64,000 nt of DNA from assembly GCA_959601025.1 (NCBI GenBank), contig CAUGOD010000004.1, positions 1 through 64,000 of the forward strand, in the 5' to 3' direction. The notes beneath the pieces are model-generated. The model was not told where the DNA came from. It searched no databases and worked only from the letters and a program-made list of their open reading frames with translations. The translations under genes were made by a program, and so were the position numbers. This DNA is from an uncultured Oscillospiraceae bacterium (GTDB lineage Bacteria; Bacillota; Clostridia; Oscillospirales; Acutalibacteraceae). Positions 51,333-60,324 of this stretch are shown piece by piece. The first letter of the stretch is position 1; every line of letters starts with the position of its first letter.

Positions 51333-51746
51333 TCACATCCATCCATTGTAATGCCCGGTGGTGATATCTGTGAGATTCACTTTTCCGCGGGTGCGGCGGA
51401 CATTATTGATTGCTTCCCGCCGCATATCTTCAACTTCTTCTTCGGTGATATCCGATAGCTTCGCTATCATCCGCATCACCATTTCAAGCTGAACCGCATA
51501 GCGGAACAGTCCTTTTGAAATTGCTTTTGCATTATCCTCGCTCATGTCTGCCACCGCTCTTGCCAACTTGTCCGACAGAGCGGAAGCGTTTTCCTGTAAC
51601 AGTTCGTTGGCAATGAAGCTCTCCACCGCCGCAGTATAAAATTCATTTCGGGATTTATACCCGTGCTCTTTCATCATTCTATCAGCCTTTTTGACGGTAT
51701 CCCGATCGAGATAAAGACTAATTCGTTGTTTGCTTTCCAAATCCAT
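51333..51746 (-). CDS. Ribbon-helix-helix-like regulatory protein of the mobile element
   Basis: About 137 residues. It begins MDLESKQRISLYLDRDTVKKADRMMKEHGYKSRNEF, a ribbon-helix-helix pattern (beta strand, then two helices) seen in plasmid and ICE control proteins. A long amphipathic C-terminal helix region follows. The ATG at 51746 has a clean GGAGG site; a longer frame upstream has no support. It lies ahead of the two integrase genes, so a role in their regulation or in accessory mobilisation is inferred from position only. Confidence 0.7.
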   Translation of the reverse strand: MDLESKQRISLYLDRDTVKKADRMMKEHGYKSRNEFYTAAVESFIANELLQENASALSDKLARAVADMSEDNAKAISKGLFRYAVQLEMVMRMIAKLSDITEEEVEDMRREAINNVRRTRGKVNLTDITTGHYNGWM

Positions 51747-52279
51747 AAAAACCTCCGAATTTAGCAATACACCATGGTTTGCGTACGGCAGGGATAAACA
51801 GGTTTTGGAAGACAAAATTTCCCCGATACTTGCTGAAAAGCCTCGGAATACGGTAGTATTCCTGCGTTTTTCACCGGCGTCTCAGAAAAATTTTTTGTCT
51901 TACAAAACTGCTCTGCACCTAAAAGCGAGTAATTTTTTTCGTCAGAGGGTTCGCGGCAGGCGCAGATATGCTAACGCATTTCAAGGCTGACGCGTGCCGT
52001 ATGGCGGAAAAAGGGCCGCTTTTAGGCTGTTTTCTCCCCGTCGCGCGCAAACCAAGTGCTACCTATAAAGTCGCTTGTTTACGCCGTAAACAGGCTTTTT
52101 TATCTTCACAGCAACCCACGCTTTTACACCAAACTGTATTTAACAGCCACCTTACAACGCCGAATGCCGCCACAGTTCAAAGTAGCGGAAAATGGCTTGA
52201 ACACGGCGTTTTCGGTCGGCATTGCCGTCCGATGTGACACGCAAAGGCGCCGTTTACGGCACCTTTGCTTTCTCCTGCT
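51747..52279. other. 530-bp non-coding region in the mobile element
   Basis: No supported gene on either strand. It holds a + strand terminator-like hairpin at 52073-52101, and near 52238-52268 a stem with AGGCGCC / GGCACCT arms. A non-coding regulatory RNA on the + strand ending at that hairpin, or a recombination or transfer site, would fit, but neither can be shown. Confidence 0.4.
52073..52101 (+). terminator. Terminator-like hairpin on the + strand
   Basis: GCTTGTTTAC pairs with GTAAACAGGC (one wobble) around GCC, followed by TTTTTT. No + strand protein gene precedes it, so an RNA product is possible. Confidence 0.55.
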
Positions 52280-52561
52280 TCATTTTCGACCCTGTAAATC
52301 TTCCGCATATGCCGCCGCCAGTTCCGCATACGGATCGGGGAGCGGATTGGTTTTGCATTGCGGAACAAGCTCATCCATCAGGCGATCAAAGCATTTACAG
52401 CACAGATTGAGATTCAAGAGATAGCCGTCGTATGCAGAGCCATATCCGAAACGGTGACGGAAACAAAAGTTTTCCTCCTCATCCCACAGTTCAAATTTCT
52501 TTCCGCATAGATTGCACCTTTTGGCTGCTTTCGCTTTGATTCTTTTTATTCTCATCTTCAT
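52280..52561 (-). CDS. Small zinc-ribbon-like protein of the mobile element
   Basis: A 93-residue protein with a basic start (MKMRIKRIKAKAAKR), then CNLCGKKF and, after about 30 residues, CCKCFDRLMDEL, two Cys pairs that could bind zinc. The C-terminus is Ala-rich. Its start overlaps the stop of the upstream HTH gene by four bases (ATGA), so translation is coupled. I do not recognise a named family. Similar small Cys proteins are common in Clostridia ICE-like elements. Confidence 0.65.
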   Translation of the reverse strand: MKMRIKRIKAKAAKRCNLCGKKFELWDEEENFCFRHRFGYGSAYDGYLLNLNLCCKCFDRLMDELVPQCKTNPLPDPYAELAAAYAEDLQGRK

Positions 52562-52998
52562 ACCGCTTCCCGTTTTTTCTGTCGGTCATACCGTTCTAAT
52601 TTTCTGATCGCTTTTTCATGCGCTTGCTGACAGATCGCTCTTTGTAACTGCTGTTCAAAATACAAGCTCTTTGCCTGCTCAATCGGAAGAATGGTGTAGA
52701 GCAGATTGCCGTTGCGCTTTATTCCATTTGCCATACGAATTTCCGTCGGCTCAGTCCGGATCAGTTGCTTGTCCTCCAGCTGTTTTACATACTTGCTCAC
52801 CGTATTGCGGGACATATTCAGCGCGTCACCGATGGTGCGGAAGCTGGGATGGCACTGAAAGGTCTTGCGGTTTTCCCGGCAGAGCAGATACGCATAGACG
52901 GCGATCTCTCCGCTGGAGAGACCCAGGCAAAAGATTTCGTTCGGCAGTGGAAAGTAATCCCGGATTGCATCGCGCTTTGGATAACAGTTGTATTTCAA
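52558..52998 (-). CDS. Helix-turn-helix protein of the mobile element (MarR/replication-protein-like)
   Basis: About 146 residues. Near the N-terminus it reads FPLPNEIFCLGLSSGEIAVYAYLL, then a winged-helix core, FQCHPSFRTIGDALNMSRNTVSKYVKQLEDKQLI, like the N-terminal HTH of Gram-positive plasmid and ICE control proteins. I place the start at a TTG (52998), because AGGAGG lies six bases before it and the TTG overlaps the xis stop (TTGA). The longer frame from 53028 has no ribosome site. It is co-translated with the zinc-ribbon gene downstream. Confidence 0.75.
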   Translation of the reverse strand: MKYNCYPKRDAIRDYFPLPNEIFCLGLSSGEIAVYAYLLCRENRKTFQCHPSFRTIGDALNMSRNTVSKYVKQLEDKQLIRTEPTEIRMANGIKRNGNLLYTILPIEQAKSLYFEQQLQRAICQQAHEKAIRKLERYDRQKKREAV

Positions 52999-53204
52999 AT
53001 GCTTCCTCCTGTCTTTTCTTCTACCCACTGCCTGAACTTTTCTTTGGGTACGATGAGCCGTGAACCGATTCGCAGGGACGGAAATCCTTTTTCATGCATC
53101 AGCTCATAGCTGCTTGAAATAGAAATCCCAAGCAGCTTCGCCACCGTTTCTGCATTGAGGAATAACGGCAGTGCATCGTAAGTGGTATAAGTGGATTCTT
53201 TCAT
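52995..53204 (-). CDS. Excisionase (Xis)
   Basis: A 69-residue protein with a MerR-type winged-helix excisionase domain: FLNAETVAKLLGISISSSYELMHEKGFPSLRIGSRLIVPKEKFRQWVEE. Small proteins of this form direct excision by a tyrosine integrase. An AAAGGAGG site lies before the ATG. It is the first gene after a long structured leader and a perfect promoter, and the integrases lie further downstream on the same strand. Confidence 0.88.
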   Translation of the reverse strand: MKESTYTTYDALPLFLNAETVAKLLGISISSSYELMHEKGFPSLRIGSRLIVPKEKFRQWVEEKTGGSI

Positions 53205-53437
53205 CGGCTTGTGCCTCCTTTCAAATTCACACGTGTTTCATCCGTGTATGTATGAGTCGGTCAATTTTGCAAAACAAAAAAGACCTTAGCTTACATTTCA
53301 TCACGGAAACACAAATAAAGCGGACAGGCGTTCGCTTTTCAGAATGTTCCGTGCCTGATATGTAAGTAAGATCTTTGCGATTCAATATGTTTCGCCGCTC
53401 TTCGGCAGCTCGTTAGGTAGGCACTCTATTTAGTTGT
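53205..53437 (-). promoter_or_regulatory. Structured leader of the xis operon with an attenuator-like hairpin
   Basis: The RNA starting near 53437 has a 230-nt leader. On the minus strand an extended hairpin (arms 53360-53375 and 53280-53296, inner arms 53345-53353 and 53302-53311) ends in a U-run at 53281-53276, like a terminator. GCCTG (53353-53357) can pair instead with CAGGC (53324-53328), which would disturb the inner helix. An attenuation switch controlling excision is inferred. Confidence 0.5.
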
Positions 53438-53443
53438 GTTTAT

Positions 53444-53472
53444 ATTATAACAGAACAAACGTTTCTTGTCAA
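53444..53472 (-). promoter_or_regulatory. Perfect promoter of the xis operon
   Basis: On the minus strand TTGACA (53472-53467) and TATAAT (53449-53444) are separated by exactly 17 bp. Confidence 0.9.
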
Positions 53473-53536
53473 GCTTTTTGAATAATCTAAACGGTTTTGG
53501 GGAATACTACTTTATTTACGATACTCTTGACAGTGA

Positions 53537-53573
53537 TAAGGCTGAGCCGAATTACCAGCTCAGCCTTATCGCT
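53537..53573 (-). terminator. 13-bp hairpin between the cargo genes and the xis promoter
   Basis: GATAAGGCTGAGC pairs perfectly with GCTCAGCCTTATC around an 11-nt loop, ten bases past the stop of the small gene upstream. There is no U-run, but the position suits separation of the cargo operon from xis. Confidence 0.6.
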
Positions 53574-53582
53574 TTGTCAGTT

Positions 53583-53858
53583 TTATGTTTTGGGCGACTC
53601 CTGCAACACTTCAATAATGATTCTTGCCGCAAGTTTGAAACCGCTGACGAACGATTCAAGCTCATTCATCCCATGCAGCTCCGATTCACAATCCTTGAGC
53701 TTTTCAAAGATTTCTTTCTGTTGTTCTGTGAGGGTTGCCTTTAAGTCATCTTCGTGCCGGACAACATATCCTAACACTTCACTGTATGCGCCTCCTCGCT
53801 TAATGCTGTGTTCGTGAGGAATAATGTTTCCGTAATATAAATCTTCAAGTGTTGTCAT
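53583..53858 (-). CDS. Small uncharacterised protein (DUF6809-like)
   Basis: A 91-residue, helical protein beginning MTTLEDLYYGNIIPHEHSIKRGGAYSEVLGYV and ending with two amphipathic helices (TEQQKEIFEKLKDCESELHGM, SFVSGFKLAARIIIEVLQE). This is the pattern I recall for DUF6809 proteins carried by Clostridia mobile elements. GAGGTGGG lies before the ATG at 53858, which overlaps the end of the preceding gene. Function unknown. Confidence 0.7.
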   Translation of the reverse strand: MTTLEDLYYGNIIPHEHSIKRGGAYSEVLGYVVRHEDDLKATLTEQQKEIFEKLKDCESELHGMNELESFVSGFKLAARIIIEVLQESPKT

Positions 53859-54093
53859 CGTCCCACCTCGCATAAGAAGAGGGCGACACATTATCGGTCA
53901 TACCCGACACTGTGTCGCCCTCAATTTTCATTTTGTCTGCTGCGATCAGCGTGTGCTTGACGATGAGCATCTCCACCCAAGTCCGTTCGTCGTATTCCGT
54001 TGGGCAACCGTTCTTGAGATAGTCCGCCATCGCCGCGCTCATCACATCATACTTTTCTCCGCTGTAAATTTCAGCAATGCTTATCTGTGCCAT
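53845..54093 (-). CDS. Small uncharacterised protein of the mobile element
   Basis: An 82-residue acidic protein, MAQISIAEIYSGEKYDVMSAAMADYL at the N-terminus, ending SSYARWDDDNT. AAAGGAGG precedes the ATG at 54093. It overlaps the next gene by 14 bases. I recognise no family. Pairs of such small proteins commonly lie between xis and cargo in Clostridia elements. Confidence 0.6.
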   Translation of the reverse strand: MAQISIAEIYSGEKYDVMSAAMADYLKNGCPTEYDERTWVEMLIVKHTLIAADKMKIEGDTVSGMTDNVSPSSYARWDDDNT

Positions 54094-54156
54094 ATCCGCA
54101 CCTCCTTTGCAGTACAAACATATACCACAAAGGAACGCAGAAGTCCAGAGAATTAG

Positions 54157-55068
54157 TTAAGTACATTTTCTAAAATTGATTCTTATATTTGCTGTTTCCA
54201 ATTCATTGGATGATGGAACCAACGCATGATTGCTTAAAAACATAATTTCTGAATTCACTCCGGTGTTTGCTACACCATATATTAAATCAAAATTATATCC
54301 TTGATACATATTATATATTTCTCGAATTTCTACAACATCATCATAGGTTACTATCCATGGGCAATGCAGATTTACAATTAAATCTCTTATCTGTACATGA
54401 TCTCTATGACCAAAAAAGTTTTTATATAATCGTTTACCTTTATGGTAATAAGGGGGGTCAAAATAAACAAATGCATTTGCTATATATCTTTGCGCATAGA
54501 TGTTTAAAAATTTCCGAACATCATGGTTATATAGATGAATTTTATCTTTGTATTTTGATATTTTTTTGATTCTTGCAATCAAATCATCTTTATTGAATCT
54601 TGCATCAATAAGGTAATTTCCAGTCTGATCATATCCGCCGATTGGACCGGCACTTAATATTCCAGATCGATTTGCCCGATTCAAATAAAATGTAGCAAAC
54701 CCTAGTTCTAATGAATATTTTTTGTTTTGAGTTTTGTATATGTTTTTTTGCCTATACCACTCTTCCATAGTTACTGGAGTATTCTCTATTAACTCAATAA
54801 ACCTTTTCGTCTGTGTAATAATTGCCTTCCACATAGAATAAATAGCTTTGTCATAGTCATTAATAACAATTTCCTCAACATCGCCATTAAACAGCAGAGA
54901 AAGAGCTACTCCGGCTCCGCCGGCAAATGGTTCAATATAAATCGGATGTCGAATGCCAGATTTCTGTATTACCAACGAAACAAATGGATATAATTTTCCT
55001 TTGCCGCCCGGATACCGTAAGGGTGAATAGTTTTTCACTTTTATTTTTTGTCTAAATACTTTAGCCAT
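54157..55068 (-). CDS. D12-class DNA adenine N6-methyltransferase
   Basis: A 303-residue Dam-like methylase. Motifs in order are SPLRYPGGKGKLYPFV (PGGK), IEPFAGGAGVALSLLF (AdoMet motif I), IVINDYDKAIYSMWKAI, GPIGGYDQTGNYLIDARFN, and YFDPPYY near residue 204 (catalytic DPPY). Target specificity cannot be read from the sequence. It is the last gene of the AT-rich operon, 48 bp after the helicase gene, with a GGAGG site. A protective modification role for the upstream helicase system is inferred. No restriction endonuclease gene is adjacent. Confidence 0.92.
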   Translation of the reverse strand: MAKVFRQKIKVKNYSPLRYPGGKGKLYPFVSLVIQKSGIRHPIYIEPFAGGAGVALSLLFNGDVEEIVINDYDKAIYSMWKAIITQTKRFIELIENTPVTMEEWYRQKNIYKTQNKKYSLELGFATFYLNRANRSGILSAGPIGGYDQTGNYLIDARFNKDDLIARIKKISKYKDKIHLYNHDVRKFLNIYAQRYIANAFVYFDPPYYHKGKRLYKNFFGHRDHVQIRDLIVNLHCPWIVTYDDVVEIREIYNMYQGYNFDLIYGVANTGVNSEIMFLSNHALVPSSNELETANIRINFRKCT

Positions 55069-55116
55069 ACTAAAGCCTCCAATTTTTCATCCTCCCGATA
55101 TCCGAGCGAACAATTT

Positions 55117-58100
55117 TTAAATATTTTTATAATCCATAAATGCATTGGGTAACCAATCGGTCAAATCATATGGGTTAAAATACAAATGATCTTTTGTGTT
55201 ATTTGGCTTTTTGTAAAGTGCCGGAAGGACTTCAAACTTTGGAAGAACTTTTGATGTTACATCATCTTCATTGATTAAACGAATTAGTGGCATCAAAAAG
55301 TCTTCTTGTTCTTTCGAAGTATATTCATCCGGATACATGTTAAATTCTGCATAATCTAATAACTGAAGCCCTAAATACCTATCAAACAAGGCATGATTAC
55401 GCTGATTATAGAAATTGTCCAGACAATTCTTACATGATCTTGAACACTCACATTCTTTTAACACTTTTCTCGCACGCTCAAGAATTTTATCGAGCTTTGA
55501 ACCAATCATTGACGAATAGCCAGCACCGCTTGTCAAATTATCATAGAAGAACATCTCAATATGGGATTTCCCATCGGAATTCATTTTCGGCCGCCATCCG
55601 CCATTAATTTCATTATAATCAATACCAAGTTCAAGTGATGCGGCTTTTTTGATGGCTTCATGCAATGTGGTTACCGCAGCACGTAGTATAGCTCTTTCTT
55701 CTGGGCATCTCATACCGACAAGTTTATTTGAATCATAAGAAATGTCAAGCATAAACATATCAGTCAGAAATTCGTAACCAAGATAGATATTTGGCTCAAC
55801 GGTTCCGTCATGACGACAAAGATATCTATCATGATACGGTTGCGAAAAGGTATAATTACCTGTGCTATTATCAGTTGCTACTTCAGCACCTCCACATTTT
55901 CGACAGACATTAAAGCCATTTTTCTTTTTCCCCATATTTACAGTCAAAACATTTTTGTCCGACAACTCAATAAAGCGAATGTTGCTTGCCTTATACCGCT
56001 GCAAAATATCAGAATTGCTTGGAACATATGAGTAGTAAGGAGCTTCAGTATAAGTAAATTCTTCGTCCTCGTCTTCATGACGGACGGGATCGCCCTTTAC
56101 CGGAGCAAACCCCCAAGGTCTAATCATTTTTCTTCGGTCAACTGTGGCACCGCAATATGGGCAAAAACCATCAGCCGCATCTTCATATTTATTACCAAAC
56201 CAATTGCATTCTGTACAAACATAGATATCCGTATAATAATCTTTGCAATTAAAATAATACTCAGCTTGGTTGTTTTCAAATCCTCTTGGACGAGGATTTG
56301 AGTAAATACCTCCGCTACGATAAATCTTTTTATCAATTGTAACAAAACGTCCGGGCGCATATTCGCTTAATGCTACTGCAATATCTCTTTCCGGTGAATA
56401 GTCGACCTCATGGGGCGCATTTTTTCCATGTTCGGATTCTTTCTCAACAAAAAACCGAACAACATTCTTTGGAAATGAATATGACGGAATAAAACCTTCA
56501 CTGTAAAAAACATCAAAAGCGGGGGTTTCATTGTCGTTTGAGATATATTCATTTCTTTTGCCTTCTGCAAGAATACTATCTCTGATTTTGCTAAACAAAC
56601 GTATAGTTTCATCCGTAGGCAGTGACAACGTTTTACAAAACTCAATAAAATTTTCTCCATATGTCTCACAAAACGTCACTATACCAATATCAATTATACT
56701 GTCGAATTTCAGTTTCATATCCGGTTGTGACATAAAAGCATTCAAAGCCATCATATTGACATGACGCTGGCGGATTTTCGGATTATCTCTGTCGATCCAG
56801 GGCCTTCTTGGGGCACCTGAAATCATTTCCTCAGGATGGGCAAAGTAATGTCCGTCATGTACTCCACCGGAAGCATAAGTGACTATGGTAGAGATTCCGG
56901 CATTTTTTCGTCCTGCACGTCCGGCTCTTTGTTGATAGTTTTCTCGCATGGGTGGAATGTTACGCAATCCGACTGCTGTTAATGATCCAATATCAATACC
57001 AACCTCCATCGTTGTCGTACAACTTAATACGTCGATCGCATTTTCTCCATGCTCTCCTGCATTGATATCTTGAAACCTCATTTCATACTTTTCTGTTCGA
57101 CTCCAAGTATCACTCCTTGTTTCTTTATGAGACAATTGAGCGGTATGCTCTTCTGTATCAATTGTGTGAATGGTATCAATTTTTTTAATGACATTTAAAA
57201 CCGGAACACGCCAAAAATCAAATCTTGAAAGGTCATCAGAAATAATTTCTGTAAGGGTATCAGAATTGAAACATGCTCCACACCAATCACCAATTTTGTA
57301 TGGAGACAGTTTCCCACACTGTAGACAACGATACCAGACAAAATCTTCATTTGTTAGTTCAATTTTTACTGCAGAGAGTTTAATGTAGTAACGATTTTTA
57401 TCCGACGATGCAAAAAATACATCTCTGATTTTGGACGTAAGAATAGACATTTCATCATCTTCAAGATGAAGCACATCTTTTGCACGCGCGACAAAACGCT
57501 TATCAAATTCTTTTGAGAAATCATACCCAAGTCCAAATTCGTTTGCTTTACTTCTACCGGGCAAATCCTTTCTGATGTCATCGGGTATAACCTCACCGAG
57601 AGCTGCACTGTCATCCATAACATCCCAAAATAGAAGGACCAGCAATTGATACATAATATCTCGATCAATTACAATATTGTTATCATATTCCAGGTCATCG
57701 AGAAGTGTATCGGTAAGAAGCGATTCCACTGGTGCCAAAAACCCAAGGCCGATATCCTTAAAGGAACGGGGACTTTCGGTAAAGAATGTTAAAAGTTGCT
57801 CATAGTATTCATCCGGAAGTATGGTATAGTCATGAGCAATTTCTGTATAGTCCACAGCATATCCACGACGTTCTGCACGTTTCTTCTTGTTAGAAAAAGT
57901 CCTCAAATCATCATCAAATTTATCCTTGCTACTACCACTAAAGAATGACAGCCTATTCTGAAGACAAACATCCATAAAAGCAGGATACAAATCAAACAGC
58001 GAGTGTTCTTTATTGTCAGTCTTGAGCAACAACGAAGCAAGAATTACTGCCTGCCTAAATGCATCCGCATCAGATGATTTAGATAGATCTCGTGCCAGCT

Positions 58101-60321
58101 TTGCCGCATTTTGGCGAGAATCGGAAAACAGCAATACTTTTTTGCCCTGATTAATCAGTTCAGAACGAGGCGGTTGCATTTCAAATTGTGCTTTTGTCAG
58201 ATTGTAAAACGGAATATTTCCTTTTGTAGAGAAGTCAGTTGGTTTTTTTAAATGCATTGGTTTCTTACATTTGGGGCATACGTTTAATGCAAGAACCCCG
58301 TTCTTATCAGCCAAATCTGTATATACTACCGTCAACAAAGAAGAGTCCTCTTGCTTAGACAAATATAATTTACCCGTAAACGGATCCAATGATCCCATTT
58401 TATCTTTTGCTCCTTTTCGATATCCCTCCGGAGCAACAAACAAAAGCATTTCCTTTAAGGAATCACCATTTCCGCTAATTCCGCGATTTTGGAATACATA
58501 CCAATACGGCAGTCCTTCAGAATTGCTTGGCTGAACATATACTTTTAGGTATAAGGCACCGCATTTAATGTGGTTTACCAATTCATATATTCGCCCACCG
58601 CATTCGCATTTTTCTTTTGAAATAGATATAACTTTCCCTATGGGTAATTTTTCCGACGCAGAATGTTTTGCATGACAACAAAGTGGATTGGAGCAGGCAT
58701 ACAGCCCCTGTAATCCACGCAAAAACATATGTAACCGAACGGGGAAAAGGACATTACCATCCTTTAATGCAAGTGAAACTACTGAAAGCAATGCATCAAG
58801 TGCAGATGATCCTGCTTCATTATCACCAAAAAGCTCACGTTTAATAGAACTATAGGATTTCGCCCCATCTCTGCAAAGAAGGTTAAGTTTTACAAACGCT
58901 TCATACCGAGACAGATTATCATACAACCATTCTTGCGCATCGGATGTACTTATCCCCGCATCAAGTTCAACACCAAATATGTATTTTGCAAATTTCACTA
59001 TTTTCTTGGTAATCTCTGCATTATTCTGGACCTGATCCGAACCGACTTGAGCCAATAAATTCACATCGGTTTTTATCGCAATACGTTCTGTTACTTCTTC
59101 TTTGCTCCCGGTTAAGAGTGTATACTCGTCCTTTCTTTTCCCTGTCAATCCTGTATAGAATTTATCAATGGAATCCATATCGTCCAATGGCATACTTGCA
59201 GTAGTAAGGATAAACTGCACTTTATCTAATCCGATTTTCAACCGCGAAAAAAGTCTTTCCAAAAGTAAAGCAATTTCGCCTCCGGCGGATCCTCTATACA
59301 TATGTGCTTCATCCAGCACGATCAACAGTTTGTTGTCATCGGATTCTTTCAACCACACTTTTGTACTTTCCCAGATGTTCGATTCTCTTTGACGCATAAG
59401 CATATACTCAAGCATCGAATAGTTCGTGATCAGAATATCAGGTGGACAGTTTTGCATTTCAAAGCGAGTAATCAATTCAGGATCGTACGGAGAGGGATTA
59501 TGTATGTTTTTCTCAAGGTTGTCAACAAAAACACTTACCCCATCTTCTCCATATCTTGCGGGATATTTGTTAATTGATTTCAAACCCTCAATATTCTTTT
59601 TTTGACGGCATTTTTCATTCTCATCTGCGTTTGGATCAATTAGATAACTTTTTCTAAATGTTTCAGCCAGCTCTTTACTACTTGACAGTTTCGCATCTCC
59701 TGCATATGGTGTTCTGCCGGTATACATTCCGAAATGCGGAATTCGAGTAGAGTGAGATTCTTCAATAAAAAAGTCTTTATAAGTTGAAGAACCCCAAATT
59801 TTTCTGAATCTCCCCAACTGGTCCGAAACTAAGGCATTCATAGGATAAATGATCAGAGTTCGTATGCCGTTCTTCTTAAAAGATTCAGGACGGGTTATTG
59901 CTTCATTAATACACTTTGTCAGTATCGGCCAAATAAAGCATTCCGTTTTACCTGACCCGGTACCGGTAGATACAAACAGGTCTTTCCCTGCAAGATACTG
60001 TTCCAAAGCTAAAACTTGGTGTTCAAATGGATCGGCAAACACTCCTAGTTGTCTATTATCAATCAGTTTCTTTAAAAAATTTTTAATACGATTCGGAATA
60101 TCTTTAGAAGCAATTATTCCGTTCTTAATTTTTTTATACGATGCTGATGTTTCAATATAAGGCTCACGGGATATGTTTGTGCTTTCTGAGCATTGCTCTC
60201 CTAATATGTCATCAACGTACATGAGCAAAGTTTCACTGTTTGCCAAATAATCTGATTTGATATAATTGGCTAACCGATCTCTTATAGCTTCATAATATTG
60301 CTGAACACCATTTCCTTCCAT
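55117..60321 (-). CDS. Large DEAH-box helicase with DUF1998-type zinc-cysteine C-terminus
   Basis: A 1734-residue superfamily 2 helicase. N-terminal domain 1-95; STGTGSGKTECF (Walker A, 118-129); YPMNALVSDQ; ITNYSMLEYMLM; VLDEAHMYRG (DEAH, 337-340); TTASMP (motif III); LLFSDSRQNAAKLARDL; CTTTMEVGIDIGSL and QRAGRAGRK (motifs V and VI, about 1110-1138). Cysteine clusters occur at CSNPLCC, CPKCKKP, YRCLQCGK..WCGACF, CTECNWF..CPYCG and CSRSCKNCLDNFYNQ (the DUF1998/MZB end, about 1625). This resembles MrfA/YprA, DrmA of DISARM and DruE of Druantia. AGGAGG overlaps the previous stop. The motor of the putative defence operon. Confidence 0.9.
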   Translation of the reverse strand: MEGNGVQQYYEAIRDRLANYIKSDYLANSETLLMYVDDILGEQCSESTNISREPYIETSASYKKIKNGIIASKDIPNRIKNFLKKLIDNRQLGVFADPFEHQVLALEQYLAGKDLFVSTGTGSGKTECFIWPILTKCINEAITRPESFKKNGIRTLIIYPMNALVSDQLGRFRKIWGSSTYKDFFIEESHSTRIPHFGMYTGRTPYAGDAKLSSSKELAETFRKSYLIDPNADENEKCRQKKNIEGLKSINKYPARYGEDGVSVFVDNLEKNIHNPSPYDPELITRFEMQNCPPDILITNYSMLEYMLMRQRESNIWESTKVWLKESDDNKLLIVLDEAHMYRGSAGGEIALLLERLFSRLKIGLDKVQFILTTASMPLDDMDSIDKFYTGLTGKRKDEYTLLTGSKEEVTERIAIKTDVNLLAQVGSDQVQNNAEITKKIVKFAKYIFGVELDAGISTSDAQEWLYDNLSRYEAFVKLNLLCRDGAKSYSSIKRELFGDNEAGSSALDALLSVVSLALKDGNVLFPVRLHMFLRGLQGLYACSNPLCCHAKHSASEKLPIGKVISISKEKCECGGRIYELVNHIKCGALYLKVYVQPSNSEGLPYWYVFQNRGISGNGDSLKEMLLFVAPEGYRKGAKDKMGSLDPFTGKLYLSKQEDSSLLTVVYTDLADKNGVLALNVCPKCKKPMHLKKPTDFSTKGNIPFYNLTKAQFEMQPPRSELINQGKKVLLFSDSRQNAAKLARDLSKSSDADAFRQAVILASLLLKTDNKEHSLFDLYPAFMDVCLQNRLSFFSGSSKDKFDDDLRTFSNKKKRAERRGYAVDYTEIAHDYTILPDEYYEQLLTFFTESPRSFKDIGLGFLAPVESLLTDTLLDDLEYDNNIVIDRDIMYQLLVLLFWDVMDDSAALGEVIPDDIRKDLPGRSKANEFGLGYDFSKEFDKRFVARAKDVLHLEDDEMSILTSKIRDVFFASSDKNRYYIKLSAVKIELTNEDFVWYRCLQCGKLSPYKIGDWCGACFNSDTLTEIISDDLSRFDFWRVPVLNVIKKIDTIHTIDTEEHTAQLSHKETRSDTWSRTEKYEMRFQDINAGEHGENAIDVLSCTTTMEVGIDIGSLTAVGLRNIPPMRENYQQRAGRAGRKNAGISTIVTYASGGVHDGHYFAHPEEMISGAPRRPWIDRDNPKIRQRHVNMMALNAFMSQPDMKLKFDSIIDIGIVTFCETYGENFIEFCKTLSLPTDETIRLFSKIRDSILAEGKRNEYISNDNETPAFDVFYSEGFIPSYSFPKNVVRFFVEKESEHGKNAPHEVDYSPERDIAVALSEYAPGRFVTIDKKIYRSGGIYSNPRPRGFENNQAEYYFNCKDYYTDIYVCTECNWFGNKYEDAADGFCPYCGATVDRRKMIRPWGFAPVKGDPVRHEDEDEEFTYTEAPYYSYVPSNSDILQRYKASNIRFIELSDKNVLTVNMGKKKNGFNVCRKCGGAEVATDNSTGNYTFSQPYHDRYLCRHDGTVEPNIYLGYEFLTDMFMLDISYDSNKLVGMRCPEERAILRAAVTTLHEAIKKAASLELGIDYNEINGGWRPKMNSDGKSHIEMFFYDNLTSGAGYSSMIGSKLDKILERARKVLKECECSRSCKNCLDNFYNQRNHALFDRYLGLQLLDYAEFNMYPDEYTSKEQEDFLMPLIRLINEDDVTSKVLPKFEVLPALYKKPNNTKDHLYFNPYDLTDWLPNAFMDYKNI

Positions 60322-60324
60322 GAT

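Noticed and set aside
54157..55068. An ordinary type II restriction-modification pair
   Set aside because: The methylase is embedded in a helicase operon and no endonuclease-like gene is adjacent within the window.
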